Assembly (NCBI GenBank): GCA_964469555.1 | Contig: CAYYAQ010000177.1 | Location: 1-10,838, forward strand | Source of the DNA: CAYYAQ01 sp964469555 | Lineage (GTDB): Bacteria > Planctomycetota > UBA1135 > UBA2386 | DNA length: 10,838 nucleotides | Direction of reading: 5' to 3' | Shown here: positions 1 through 7,649 of the stretch, piece after piece | How the letters are laid out: each line of letters begins with the position of its first letter | How positions within the stretch are numbered: the stretch's first letter is position 1 | Notes under the pieces: generated by a model | Told to the model about the DNA's origin: nothing | Seen by the model: the letters and a program-made list of their open reading frames with translations, nothing else | The model's database searches: none | Program-made: the position numbers and the translations under genes

Positions 1-105
<105 letters not shown>

Positions 106-113
106 TTATATTG

Positions 114-155
114 AGCAGGGAGATCGCGCAGTCAGCGTGGTCTCCCTGCTTTCGT
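114..155 (+). terminator. Intrinsic terminator downstream of the 5S gene
   Basis: A perfect 10-bp inverted repeat, agcagggaga (114-123) against tctccctgct (141-150), extends inward by six more pairs, two of them G-T wobbles (124-129 with 135-140). This gives a 16-bp stem with the loop agtca. It is followed by ttcgtt, a weak T-tract. The position, about 10 nt after the 5S 3' end, fits termination of rRNA transcription. The stem could also stop transcription coming leftward from hflX, but that side has no T-run. Confidence 0.8.
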
Positions 156-288
156 TAATCGCCACCTGGCGGTCTCACCAGGTCGGGGCGCGCGGCGGTA
201 TCCGGGATGCTCGCTACGTGACTCGGTCGCGGGTGGGGCAACCACGAGTCCGGACGCACCTGTCCTCGAGGCGGGCCGCTCCCCTTGG
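156..288. other. Intergenic stretch between the 5S terminator and the end of hflX; no gene seen
   Basis: No convincing coding region or RNA gene is visible. Two small inverted repeats occur: acctgg/ccaggt (164-169 with 178-183) and gactcg/cgagtc (220-225 with 245-250). Either might help end the leftward hflX transcript, but neither is followed by a T-run on either strand, and short repeats are expected by chance in GC-rich DNA. Confidence 0.5.
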
Positions 289-1566
289 TTAGCTGCGGTG
301 CGCGCCCTTCGCCAACAACCTGCCGAGCAACCTCGGATTGGCCAGGATCCTCATCAAGGAGCCTTCCTCCGTGTGGTCCTCGGACAAGACGGTGGTGGTC
401 TCCCGGATTTCGGCCCGGAGGCGACCTGCGGTGTGGGGCACGAGGATGTCGACGGTCTCCTCACACGTCGCGAGGTGGTTGAGTAGTGCCGCTTCGAGTT
501 CGTCGAGCCCGAGGCCTTGCTTGGCGGAGATCGCGACCGCCCGAGGAGCGTACTGATACAGAGGAGACAATCTCGACTTGTCCGCCACGTCGTCGACCTT
601 GTTCAAGAGGTAGAGACGTGGGATGTGGGCCGCACCCAGCTCCGCGAGCACTTCCTGGACGGTGCGGACCTGTTGGACCGCTTCCGGATCGGAACTGTCC
701 ATCATCACCATCAGCAGATCCGCGGTCAGTGCCTCTTCCAGCGTGGCGTGGAAACTCGCGACGAGCTGGTGGGGGAGGTCCTGGATGAAGCCGACCGTGT
801 CCGAAACGAGGACCGTCCGACCGCCCTTCAATCGCCAAGGTTTGGTGCGGGTGTCGAGCGTCGAGAACAGCCGATCCTGGGCCAGGACGTCGGCCTGGGT
901 CAGCGAGTTCATCAACGTGGACTTGCCAGCATTCGTGTACCCGACCAGCGCGATCGTGAATTGATCCGACCGGGTCGCGACCATCCGGATCTTACGATCC
1001 TCGATGACCTTCAACTTGCGTTGCACCTGGGAGATCTTGCTTCGCAGGCTGTGGCGGTCGAGGTCGATCTGCTTCTCACCGGCGCCGCCTCGCAGACCGA
1101 TGCCTCCGCGCTGACGCTCGAGGTGCGTCCACAACCGGCGCAACCGCGGCATCTGGTATTCGAGACTGGCGAGCTCGACTTGTAGCTTCGCTTGCGCTGT
1201 GCGCGCGTGGGTGTCGAAGATGTGCAGGATCAGCTCGCTGCGGTCGATCGTGTCCGAGTCGAGCACCTTCGCGACGTTTCGCCCCTGGTTTGGGGAGAGC
1301 GTGTCGTTGCAGATCGCGACTTCGGCGCCGGTCTCCGCGATGATCTCCCTGAGTTCCCCGAGCTTGCCCTGGCCCATATACGTGTTCACGTCCGCCGAGC
1401 GGCGGTGTTGCGTCACGAAGCCGGCTGCGTGGATCCCGCAGGTGTCGGCCAAACGTTCGAGCTCGGCGAGAGCCGTATCGGATGGCCGCTTGTCTCCGTG
1501 GGGCGTGATTCCGAACAACACGGCGGCACGTCGAGGGGTGCTGGACTTCGTGTTGTTGTCAGTCAT
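289..1566 (-). CDS. hflX: GTPase HflX
   Basis: HflX is a cytoplasmic translational GTPase that binds the 50S subunit and can split stalled ribosomes, for example after heat shock. At 425 aa it matches the family length. The N-terminal HflX domain carries GQGKLGEL (65-72). A long helical linker (about 118-200) includes KLQVELASLEYQMPRLRR and the glycine-rich GGAGEKQIDLDRH (160-172). The G domain follows with P-loop GYTNAGKST (209-217), DTVGF (256-260), NKVD (322-325) and SAK (347-349), all intact. The ATG start overlaps the end of nadB by 8 nt and no Shine-Dalgarno sequence is visible, so translation is probably coupled to nadB. It is the last gene of the minus-strand run that starts at trmD. 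In many bacteria hflX sits beside hfq or miaA instead; neither is here. Confidence 0.96.
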   Translation of the reverse strand: MTDNNTKSSTPRRAAVLFGITPHGDKRPSDTALAELERLADTCGIHAAGFVTQHRRSADVNTYMGQGKLGELREIIAETGAEVAICNDTLSPNQGRNVAKVLDSDTIDRSELILHIFDTHARTAQAKLQVELASLEYQMPRLRRLWTHLERQRGGIGLRGGAGEKQIDLDRHSLRSKISQVQRKLKVIEDRKIRMVATRSDQFTIALVGYTNAGKSTLMNSLTQADVLAQDRLFSTLDTRTKPWRLKGGRTVLVSDTVGFIQDLPHQLVASFHATLEEALTADLLMVMMDSSDPEAVQQVRTVQEVLAELGAAHIPRLYLLNKVDDVADKSRLSPLYQYAPRAVAISAKQGLGLDELEAALLNHLATCEETVDILVPHTAGRLRAEIRETTTVLSEDHTEEGSLMRILANPRLLGRLLAKGAHRS

Positions 1567-3238
1567 GCGCGGTCGCGTGGTCGGTCGGCGCGAAGGCCGG
1601 TTGCACCTCTACCTGTATCGTGCCGTTCTCGTCGAGTTTCATGATCAGGTGTCGGCACCAGGCGGCGTCGTCCCTTTCGGGATGATCGATTCGGAAGTGG
1701 GTTCCGCGTGATTCCTTGCGCTCGATGGCTGCGTGTGCGACCAGCGCGGAGACGAGAAGCATGTTCGCCAGTTCACACGCCCGTGGCGACTGCACGCCGG
1801 ATCGAGTGAGGTAGTGATTCCAGAACCCGATACGGTCCTTCGCCTCGCGCAGCCCCTTTTCCGAGCGCTGCAATCCCACCTGGCGCCACATCAGGCTCTT
1901 TAGGGAGTAGAGCATGTCGTTGAACTGGATCCGTGGGGGATTCTCGACGCTCGTGAGCTCCGTCGTCGTTCGGGGCAATGGCCGACCGTCGACGCACATC
2001 GCTGCCGCGGTCACGCCGGCGGCACGTCCGAGCACAGCGCCGTCGAGCAGAGAGTTCGAGGGCAGGCGATTCGCGCCGTGGAATCCCGTGCTCGCGGATT
2101 CGCCGGCGGCCAGGAGGCCAGGGATGCTCGATTGACCACTCGTGTCGGTGACGATGCCGCCCAGGAGGTAGTGTGCGCCCGGTCGAACCGGAACGGGGTC
2201 GGTCGCGACGTCGATATCGAAGGAACTGCAGATCCGGGAGATCGTGGGGAACAACTCGTGAGGATTGCCATCGATACCGCTGAGATCGAGGTAGACGTGC
2301 GTGTCTCCCGTCTCGACCATCCTGTTGAGGATGGCCCGGCTGACCACGTCGCGCGGTGCGAGCTCCGCCGAGGGATGTTCGCCGACCATGAATCTCTCGC
2401 CGTCGCGATCGAGCAGGACTCCACCGGCGCCGCGTAGCACTTCCGAGATCAGGAACCGCGACGCACCGGCAATGTACAGTGTTGTCGGATGGAACTGCAC
2501 GAACTCCATGTCACGCACGGTCGCCCCGGCGCGGAACGCCAGCGCAACACCGTCGCCACACGCCCCGATCGGGTTCGTGGTTTCTCGATAGATCTGTCCA
2601 GCGCCGCCCGTCGCGAGCACCGTGGAGCCGGCCTCTACGAGGAGTTCCGTGTTGTTCTTGATCACGGAAGCGCCAACGCAGCGTTCGTTCGAGAGCAGTA
2701 GATCGTCCACGAATGCGTTGGTCTCGACATCGATCGAGGGATGTTCGTCCAGCGTGATGGTGAGCGCGCGCTGCAATTCCCGGCCCGTTGCGTCCCCGTT
2801 GGCGTGCACGATACGGCCCACGGAATGCCCACCTTCCCGCGACAGCATGACCTCGCCCGTCGCGTTCCGGTCGAACTTCGCGCTCTGCTCCTGCAACCAC
2901 CTGATCACCTCCGGCCCGCGGTTGATGATTGCCCTGGCGATCTCGGTGTTGGTGAGTCCGGCGCCTACTCGAAGCGTGTCTTCGAGATGTAGTGAGAAAC
3001 TATCGTCGTCGGCCAGGACGGCGGCCACGCCACCCTGCGCGTAGTTCGTGTTCGTCTCACTGAGTTCCGTCTTGGACAGCACCAGCACCGACGCGCCCTT
3101 GTTCGCCGCCGCGAGCGCCGCCGCGGCTCCCGCGATGCCGCCACCGATGACCAGGACATCGGTTCGGAGAACCGGCGTCCGGCGCAGGTCGTGGCTCCGT
3201 AGGTGGCGTGGGAAGATGGGGGTGGAGTGGATCTCCAC
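1559..3238 (-). CDS. nadB: L-aspartate oxidase
   Basis: NadB oxidises L-aspartate to iminoaspartate, the first step of de novo NAD synthesis; NadA then makes quinolinate. With a GTG start at 3238 the protein is 559 aa. The FAD-binding motif GGGIAG lies at 32-37. The FAD is expected to be non-covalent, because the motif is TNYAQGG (64-70) without the histidine of SdhA/FrdA. Active-site positions of the family are present: E135 in SREGGHS, H250 in FHPT, R296 in LAPRD and R391 in HGANR. The C-terminal helical domain has RKESRG (507-512), typical of NadB. The frame stays open to an ATG at 3322, but those extra 28 residues are basic, lack family similarity and would overlap secDF by 80 nt. GTG at 3238 is the only credible alternative, 4 nt after the secDF stop, which suggests coupled translation. 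nadA and nadC are not in the window. Confidence 0.95.
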   Translation of the reverse strand: MEIHSTPIFPRHLRSHDLRRTPVLRTDVLVIGGGIAGAAAALAAANKGASVLVLSKTELSETNTNYAQGGVAAVLADDDSFSLHLEDTLRVGAGLTNTEIARAIINRGPEVIRWLQEQSAKFDRNATGEVMLSREGGHSVGRIVHANGDATGRELQRALTITLDEHPSIDVETNAFVDDLLLSNERCVGASVIKNNTELLVEAGSTVLATGGAGQIYRETTNPIGACGDGVALAFRAGATVRDMEFVQFHPTTLYIAGASRFLISEVLRGAGGVLLDRDGERFMVGEHPSAELAPRDVVSRAILNRMVETGDTHVYLDLSGIDGNPHELFPTISRICSSFDIDVATDPVPVRPGAHYLLGGIVTDTSGQSSIPGLLAAGESASTGFHGANRLPSNSLLDGAVLGRAAGVTAAAMCVDGRPLPRTTTELTSVENPPRIQFNDMLYSLKSLMWRQVGLQRSEKGLREAKDRIGFWNHYLTRSGVQSPRACELANMLLVSALVAHAAIERKESRGTHFRIDHPERDDAAWCRHLIMKLDENGTIQVEVQPAFAPTDHATAHD

Positions 3239-3242
3239 TTTG

Positions 3243-6239
3243 CTACGTGGTGACTGGCACCTGTTCCGCCGAGTCGTCGATCGGCGCGAGTTCGCCCAGA
3301 CCTCCGTCTTCCGACAGACCACCGTCGTCCTTCTCGCGGGACCGCAGCCACATCACCACCGGCGAAGCGACGAAGATGGTGGAGTAGGTTCCGGTGACCA
3401 CGCCGATGATCATGGCAAACGCGAAGCCTTCGAGCTCACTGCCCGCACCGTAGTTGACGGCGAACAAGGCCCCGACCACGAACATCGTCGTGAAGGAGGT
3501 CAGGATCGTGCGGCCCAGGGTCTGGTTGATCGACAGGTTGATCGTGTCTGCGAACGACTTGCCGGTGTCACCGGTCTTGGCCAGGTTCCGCAGGTTCTCG
3601 CGGACGCGGTCGAAGATGACGATCGTGTCGTTGATGGAGTAGCCGATGATCGTCAGGAATGCAGCGATCATCGATAGGCTCAGCTCGCAACTGACGATCC
3701 CGAGCCTGTTGAACAGGACGACCAGGCCGAGCGCAACCAGGACGTCGTGCAGGAGCGCGGCCACGGCGCCGAGGCCGTACTTGTATTCGCGGAACCGCAC
3801 GCGGATATACATGACGATGCAGAACATCGCGACGAACATGGCGCCGATCGCGGCGCTCTTGAGTTCGCCGACCATGCGCCCACCCAGCGTAGCGACGTCC
3901 GGGATGGGGTTGGATAGCTTGAATCCACCGCTCTTCAGCTTGTCATTCGTGAAGGTCGTCAGCTTCTCGTTGTCGTCGATGCTCTTCGCGACGTCGAACT
4001 CGAGCAGGAGGTCGGTCGCCTTCGCGGCTGTCGTGTCCTTCTTGCCGTTCACGAAGCCGGAGACCTCGATCTCCGCGGTGCTGTCGCCCAGAGCTTCCGT
4101 CAGCACCCTCTTGATCTCGGCGACGTCGACCGCGTCCTTGTAGTGGACGATGATGTCCGCGAAGTTCGAGCGTCCGTCGCCCTTGTCGGTGATGTTGGGG
4201 TTCGTGAATGCCTGCGGCACGAGAACGTCCGTCAGTGTCGCCGAGACAGCGGCGACGTAGGGCGGACGGTAGACCTCACCCTTTTCGTCTGCTGCCGCCT
4301 TCTCTCTCTCGATCCTCTCCCCGAGCTCGGGGCTCACCTTGATCTTGACGGAGTACTTGAAGATCTTGCCGCCTTCGTCGTCCTTGACCGTGTTGACCTG
4401 CGGGACCTCGTTGCCGAGCAGCTTGACGAACGGTGAGTCCGACTTCGCGAGTTTGGCCTGGATGTCTGCGGGGGTCATCGACTCCTTGGTCACGATGCGG
4501 ATGTCCGCTCCGCCCGTGAAGTCGAGCGCGTACTTCGTGTTCGGTTCCGTCGTGAGGAAGACCGAGAGACCGCCGATGATGACGATCGTGCTCAGGCCGA
4601 GAGCTGGCCCGCTCAGCTTGAGGAAGTTGAAGCGCAGTCCGCAGAACCAATCGTGCATCGGTAGACGCTCCATCTTCCGCTCGAGCAGGTAATGGAACAT
4701 CAGCCGGCTGAAGAAGAACGCCGTGAACAGCGAGGTCGCGATGCCGATCATCAACGTCACCGCGAACCCGCGAATCGGGCCCACGCCGAAGTTGTACAGC
4801 ACGAGTCCGGCGATGAACGTCGTCACGTTCGCGTCGAGAATCGTCACCATCGCTCGTTCGAAACCGTGCCGCACCGATTGCAGCAGGTCTTTTCCCGACT
4901 TGATCTCTTCCCGGATACGTTCGTAGATGAGGATGTTCGCATCGACCGCCATGCCGACCGTCAGCACCAGCCCGCCGAGACCTGGCAACGTCAACGTGGC
5001 GCCGATGAATGACACGGCGCCGAACACGAAGCCGACGTTCAGCAGAAGGCCGATCATCGCCACGATTCCGGCGATCCGGTAGTAGAAGAGAATGAACAGC
5101 AGGACGACGCCGGCGCCGATGATCAGGGAGTAGGTGCCGCGCATGATCGACTCGGCTCCCAGCGTGGGGCCGACCGTCCGTTCCGATTGCAGGTCTGGCT
5201 TGACCAGCAGCGAGCCGCGCTTCAGCACTTCGGCGAGCGATTCGGCTTCCGGCACCGTGAATCCCTCGATCATTCCCGAGCCGGGGATCCGGCTCTTGTA
5301 GACCGGAGCGGACTTGATGAATCCATCGAGGATGATCGCGCTCTGGTTGCCGATGTTCTTCGCGGAGAGCTCGGAATAGGCGACCGCCCTGCCCCTGTCG
5401 GACGTGATCTGGTACAGCACGACTGGCGCGCCGGTCTGGGGGTTGCTGCTCGGCACGACCTGGTCGGCTATCAGGTCCTTGCCGGTGAATCCTTCTTCGT
5501 CGAAGTTGACGGGGACGTACTCGAGCAGGTACTTGCCCTTCTCGGCCTCCTTCTGGCGCTCCTCCGGATCGAACAACGTGACGACGAACTTCGAGAGTAC
5601 GCTGCCCTGTTCCTTGAGGCTGTAGTCGTAGAGTGTGTCTCGATCGCCGTTCGGGAGGATCCTGCCTTCGATCTTGCGCGGGATCCAGCGGAGATGGGCC
5701 GAGGTGAGCATCGGGCCGCCGTTCTCGGTGCGGGTTGCGTGGTAGCGCTCGATCCCCATCGGGTTCTTGATCAGCTTCTCCTTGTTCCCGTCTTTCGCGA
5801 TCCACGCGTTCAGACGGTCGCGCTCCTTCGTCAAGTCGAAGATGTTCTTGCCGTCTTTGTCCTCGTAGTCGTCGTAGGCGCAGATCTGCATCCGCAGCGT
5901 GCCGAGGCGGGTGATCTTCGCCTCGATCTCGCGGGCTTCCTGCTCGGTGACCTTCGGCAGTCCGATGTAGATGCCACTATCGCCACGGCGCAGGACCTCC
6001 GCGTTCAGCACGCCTTCCGGGTCGATGCGCTTGCCGATCGTCGTGACGATCGAGGCCATGAAGTCGTCCCAGTTGGCGTCCTTCTTGAGCTTGGCCTTCT
6101 TCCGGTCGATCTCGTAGATCAGCTCGGTGCCGCCCGCCAGGTCGTTGCCCCAGTTGAGCTCCTTCGTGAAGAAGGAAGCGACGGAGGCGATGATGAAGAC
6201 GAGGACCAGGGCTATCTGCCGGCTAGGGTTCTCGATCAT
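3243..6239 (-). CDS. secDF: Protein translocase subunit SecDF (SecD-SecF fusion)
   Basis: This inner-membrane RND-family protein works with SecYEG and uses the proton gradient to pull proteins across the membrane. It is 998 aa with about 12 membrane segments, six per half. The SecD half runs from about 1 to 530: TM1 (8-24), GNDLAGGTEL (31-40, family GLDLxGG), a large periplasmic domain to about 365, then five TMs including GMAVDANILIYERIREE (429-445). The SecF half has DFTGG (573-577), a periplasmic segment of about 200 residues, and TMs from about 795 with GYSINDTIVIFDRVREN (866-882). Asp433 and Asp871 sit where the family has its proton-relay aspartates. The SecF periplasmic part is roughly twice that of E. 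coli SecF. The ATG start has AGGA 10 nt upstream. It follows rplS after 80 nt and is followed by nadB after 4 nt. Fused SecDF is common; yajC is not adjacent. Confidence 0.97.
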   Translation of the reverse strand: MIENPSRQIALVLVFIIASVASFFTKELNWGNDLAGGTELIYEIDRKKAKLKKDANWDDFMASIVTTIGKRIDPEGVLNAEVLRRGDSGIYIGLPKVTEQEAREIEAKITRLGTLRMQICAYDDYEDKDGKNIFDLTKERDRLNAWIAKDGNKEKLIKNPMGIERYHATRTENGGPMLTSAHLRWIPRKIEGRILPNGDRDTLYDYSLKEQGSVLSKFVVTLFDPEERQKEAEKGKYLLEYVPVNFDEEGFTGKDLIADQVVPSSNPQTGAPVVLYQITSDRGRAVAYSELSAKNIGNQSAIILDGFIKSAPVYKSRIPGSGMIEGFTVPEAESLAEVLKRGSLLVKPDLQSERTVGPTLGAESIMRGTYSLIIGAGVVLLFILFYYRIAGIVAMIGLLLNVGFVFGAVSFIGATLTLPGLGGLVLTVGMAVDANILIYERIREEIKSGKDLLQSVRHGFERAMVTILDANVTTFIAGLVLYNFGVGPIRGFAVTLMIGIATSLFTAFFFSRLMFHYLLERKMERLPMHDWFCGLRFNFLKLSGPALGLSTIVIIGGLSVFLTTEPNTKYALDFTGGADIRIVTKESMTPADIQAKLAKSDSPFVKLLGNEVPQVNTVKDDEGGKIFKYSVKIKVSPELGERIEREKAAADEKGEVYRPPYVAAVSATLTDVLVPQAFTNPNITDKGDGRSNFADIIVHYKDAVDVAEIKRVLTEALGDSTAEIEVSGFVNGKKDTTAAKATDLLLEFDVAKSIDDNEKLTTFTNDKLKSGGFKLSNPIPDVATLGGRMVGELKSAAIGAMFVAMFCIVMYIRVRFREYKYGLGAVAALLHDVLVALGLVVLFNRLGIVSCELSLSMIAAFLTIIGYSINDTIVIFDRVRENLRNLAKTGDTGKSFADTINLSINQTLGRTILTSFTTMFVVGALFAVNYGAGSELEGFAFAMIIGVVTGTYSTIFVASPVVMWLRSREKDDGGLSEDGGLGELAPIDDSAEQVPVTT

Positions 6240-6319
6240 GAAGGGTCAGTCCTGAAACAGATTGGACCCGCGCAATGCGTGCGCCGGATCGCAGAAGGGT
6301 GAGTGGGACGGATGAGTGA

Positions 6320-6766
6320 CTATTCGGACGCGGGAGCTTCGCTCGCCGGTGGTTCCTCGGACTTGGTCGCCGGGTTCACGGGAACCTCGGGCATGCCACG
6401 CTGGGAGCTGGGTCCTTTGTTCTTGCCGAAGTTCGCCGGCACGCGGATCGCCTTGCCGATGCGGTCGCGAAGGTAGTAGAGACGCGCGCGCCGCGCCTTC
6501 CCCCGTGCCTTGACGACGATGTCCTTCACGCGGGGGCTGTGCAGTGGGAACGTCCGTTCGACGCCTTCGCCGGCGACGAGTCGACGCACCAGGCAGTTGC
6601 GCCGGACGCCGGCTCCGCCGATCTTGATCACGGTGCCGGTGAACACCTGGATACGCTCTTTGTCGCCTTCGCGGATGAGGTAGTGGACGTCAACGGTGTC
6701 TCCGGCGTTGAACGCCGGGAGACTGTTCTTCATGTTTTCGAGTTCGAGTTGACGGATTGGGTCCAT
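6320..6766 (-). CDS. rplS: 50S ribosomal protein L19 (bL19)
   Basis: bL19 sits at the 30S-50S interface of the ribosome. The family core covers about residues 1-118, with FNAGDTVDVHYLIREGDKER, VFTGTVIKIGGAGVRR, VERTFPLHSPRV and a basic C-terminal helix region ending ARLYYLRDRIGKAIRV. The protein is 148 aa against about 115-120 aa in most bacteria. The extra roughly 30 residues are a low-complexity tail rich in P, E, A and S, with a near-duplicate PPASEAPASE end. It follows trmD after 73 nt, the conserved trmD-rplS order. That gap contains a small hairpin (tgcgag/ctcgca, 6792-6797 with 6802-6807) without a T-run, which may tune rather than stop transcription. A second small hairpin (6270-6274 with 6280-6284) lies between rplS and secDF. 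Only a weak GAGAG precedes the ATG. Confidence 0.96.
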   Translation of the reverse strand: MDPIRQLELENMKNSLPAFNAGDTVDVHYLIREGDKERIQVFTGTVIKIGGAGVRRNCLVRRLVAGEGVERTFPLHSPRVKDIVVKARGKARRARLYYLRDRIGKAIRVPANFGKNKGPSSQRGMPEVPVNPATKSEEPPASEAPASE

Positions 6767-6839
6767 GGCTAGGTGCTCTCAGGCAGTCGGTTGCGAGCGG
6801 GCTCGCAGTGTCGGTATCGGGGAATGTGATGTCTGGTCG

Positions 6840-7568
6840 TCAGTCTTGCGCGGGATGCTTCTGGTCTGACGATCGGTTTGTCTGTGATTGGGGGGTCTCT
6901 GGCGATTGGTTGCGTTGTTGAGTCAGTCGGTTGGCCTCGGTTTCACGCCACCGATCGACCTCCTCGTGGTTGCCGGCCAGCAAAACGTCCGGCACGCCCA
7001 TGCCTCGGTACTCGCGGGGTCGCGTGAACTGAGGATAGTCGACCCGATCGCCGTCCTCGAAGGACTCGAATTCGGCGGACTGGTCGCACCCTAGGGCACC
7101 GGGGATGAGTCGAACGGCACTCTCCAGCACGATCATGGCGGCGAGTTCCCCGCCGGCGACGACGTAGTCACCGATGGATATCTCGTCCCATTCCATGCCC
7201 TCACGGATGCGTTCGTCGAATCCTTCGTACCGTCCACACAGGAACAGGAGTCGGTCCTTCTTGGACAACTCCCGCGCCTTCCGCTGGGTGTAGCGGGTGC
7301 CGCGTGGACATAGGAGGATCCGGTGGAACGGGCCGTGAGCTTGTTCCGTGGCCTCGACAGCTTCAAAGATCGGTTCCGGTTTGAGTACCATGCCCGGTCC
7401 CCCGCCGAAGGGCCGATCGTCCACTGTTCGGTGGCGGTCCTTTGCGAAGTCTCGGAAGTTGACGTAGTCAACCGTTAGTAATCCGCGGTCCTGGGCCAGG
7501 CCCAGTATGCTCTCGTCCAGATAGGGCTTGATCGCCTCTGGGAAGAGGGTGAGGATCGCGCAATTCAT
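6840..7568 (-). CDS. trmD: tRNA (guanine-N1)-methyltransferase TrmD
   Basis: TrmD makes m1G37 next to the anticodon of certain tRNAs using S-adenosylmethionine, which prevents +1 frameshifting. It is 242 aa, a normal length. Family motifs are clear: DDRPFGGGPGMV (50-61), LCGRYEGFDER (110-120), EISIGDYVVAGGE (129-141, trefoil-knot SAM site), FTRP (181-184) and VPDVLLAGNH (192-201). Where E. coli and Haemophilus have the catalytic Asp of the DSF motif, this protein has ESF (Glu168), a conservative but notable change. The last roughly 30 residues are a Q/S/P-rich tail. rpsP and rimM, which usually precede trmD, are absent; trmD is first in this run and is divergent from ribE. No clear Shine-Dalgarno precedes the ATG, and the predicted leader is only about 20 nt. 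Confidence 0.96.
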   Translation of the reverse strand: MNCAILTLFPEAIKPYLDESILGLAQDRGLLTVDYVNFRDFAKDRHRTVDDRPFGGGPGMVLKPEPIFEAVEATEQAHGPFHRILLCPRGTRYTQRKARELSKKDRLLFLCGRYEGFDERIREGMEWDEISIGDYVVAGGELAAMIVLESAVRLIPGALGCDQSAEFESFEDGDRVDYPQFTRPREYRGMGVPDVLLAGNHEEVDRWRETEANRLTQQRNQSPETPQSQTNRSSDQKHPAQD

Positions 7569-7594
7569 GGAGCCACACCGGAGAAAGGGCGGGC

Positions 7595-7623
7595 AGAGTA
7601 TGCACGGTCCAAGGTGGCGTCAA
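7595..7623 (-). promoter_or_regulatory. Candidate sigma70-type promoter for trmD-rplS-secDF-nadB-hflX
   Basis: On the minus strand TTGACG (7623-7618) matches five of six bases of the -35 consensus. A 17-nt spacer follows, then TACTCT (7600-7595) as a weak -10; the overlapping CATACT is a better hexamer with a 15-nt spacer. The start point would fall near 7588, giving a leader of about 20 nt before trmD. The position in the 81-bp divergent gap is right. The -10 is poor and no transcription data are available. Confidence 0.4.
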
Positions 7624-7637
7624 GCTTGCTCGGGGCC

Positions 7638-7642
7638 AGGAA
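7638..7642 (+). promoter_or_regulatory. Ribosome binding site that sets the ribE start
   Basis: AGGAA lies 7 nt before the ATG at 7650, an ideal spacing. The in-frame GTG at 7614 has no such site and would add 12 residues ahead of the MFTGLV that normally begins riboflavin synthase. The ATG at 7650 is therefore the start. Confidence 0.75.
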
Positions 7643-7649
7643 TCACAGG

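Noticed and set aside
164..250. Two small inverted repeats after hflX as its terminator
   Set aside because: The stems are only 6 bp with no T-run on the minus strand, so a terminator call is not supported.
517..1185. + strand open frames opposite hflX, with another at 1192-1644
   Set aside because: They are antisense to conserved HflX motifs and show no protein-family features.
4276..5805. 509-codon minus-strand frame inside secDF
   Set aside because: It is an Arg-rich off-frame reading of secDF, with no domain and no reason for two nested genes.
5187..6302. Long + strand open frame (371 codons) opposite secDF
   Set aside because: It lies across the SecD half, has no recognisable motif, and its valine/leucine/aspartate-rich makeup is typical of the antisense of GC-rich coding sequence.
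7614..7649. Upstream GTG start for ribE
   Set aside because: It lacks a ribosome binding site and adds residues before the conserved MFTGLV start; the ATG at 7650 has AGGAA at 7-nt spacing.
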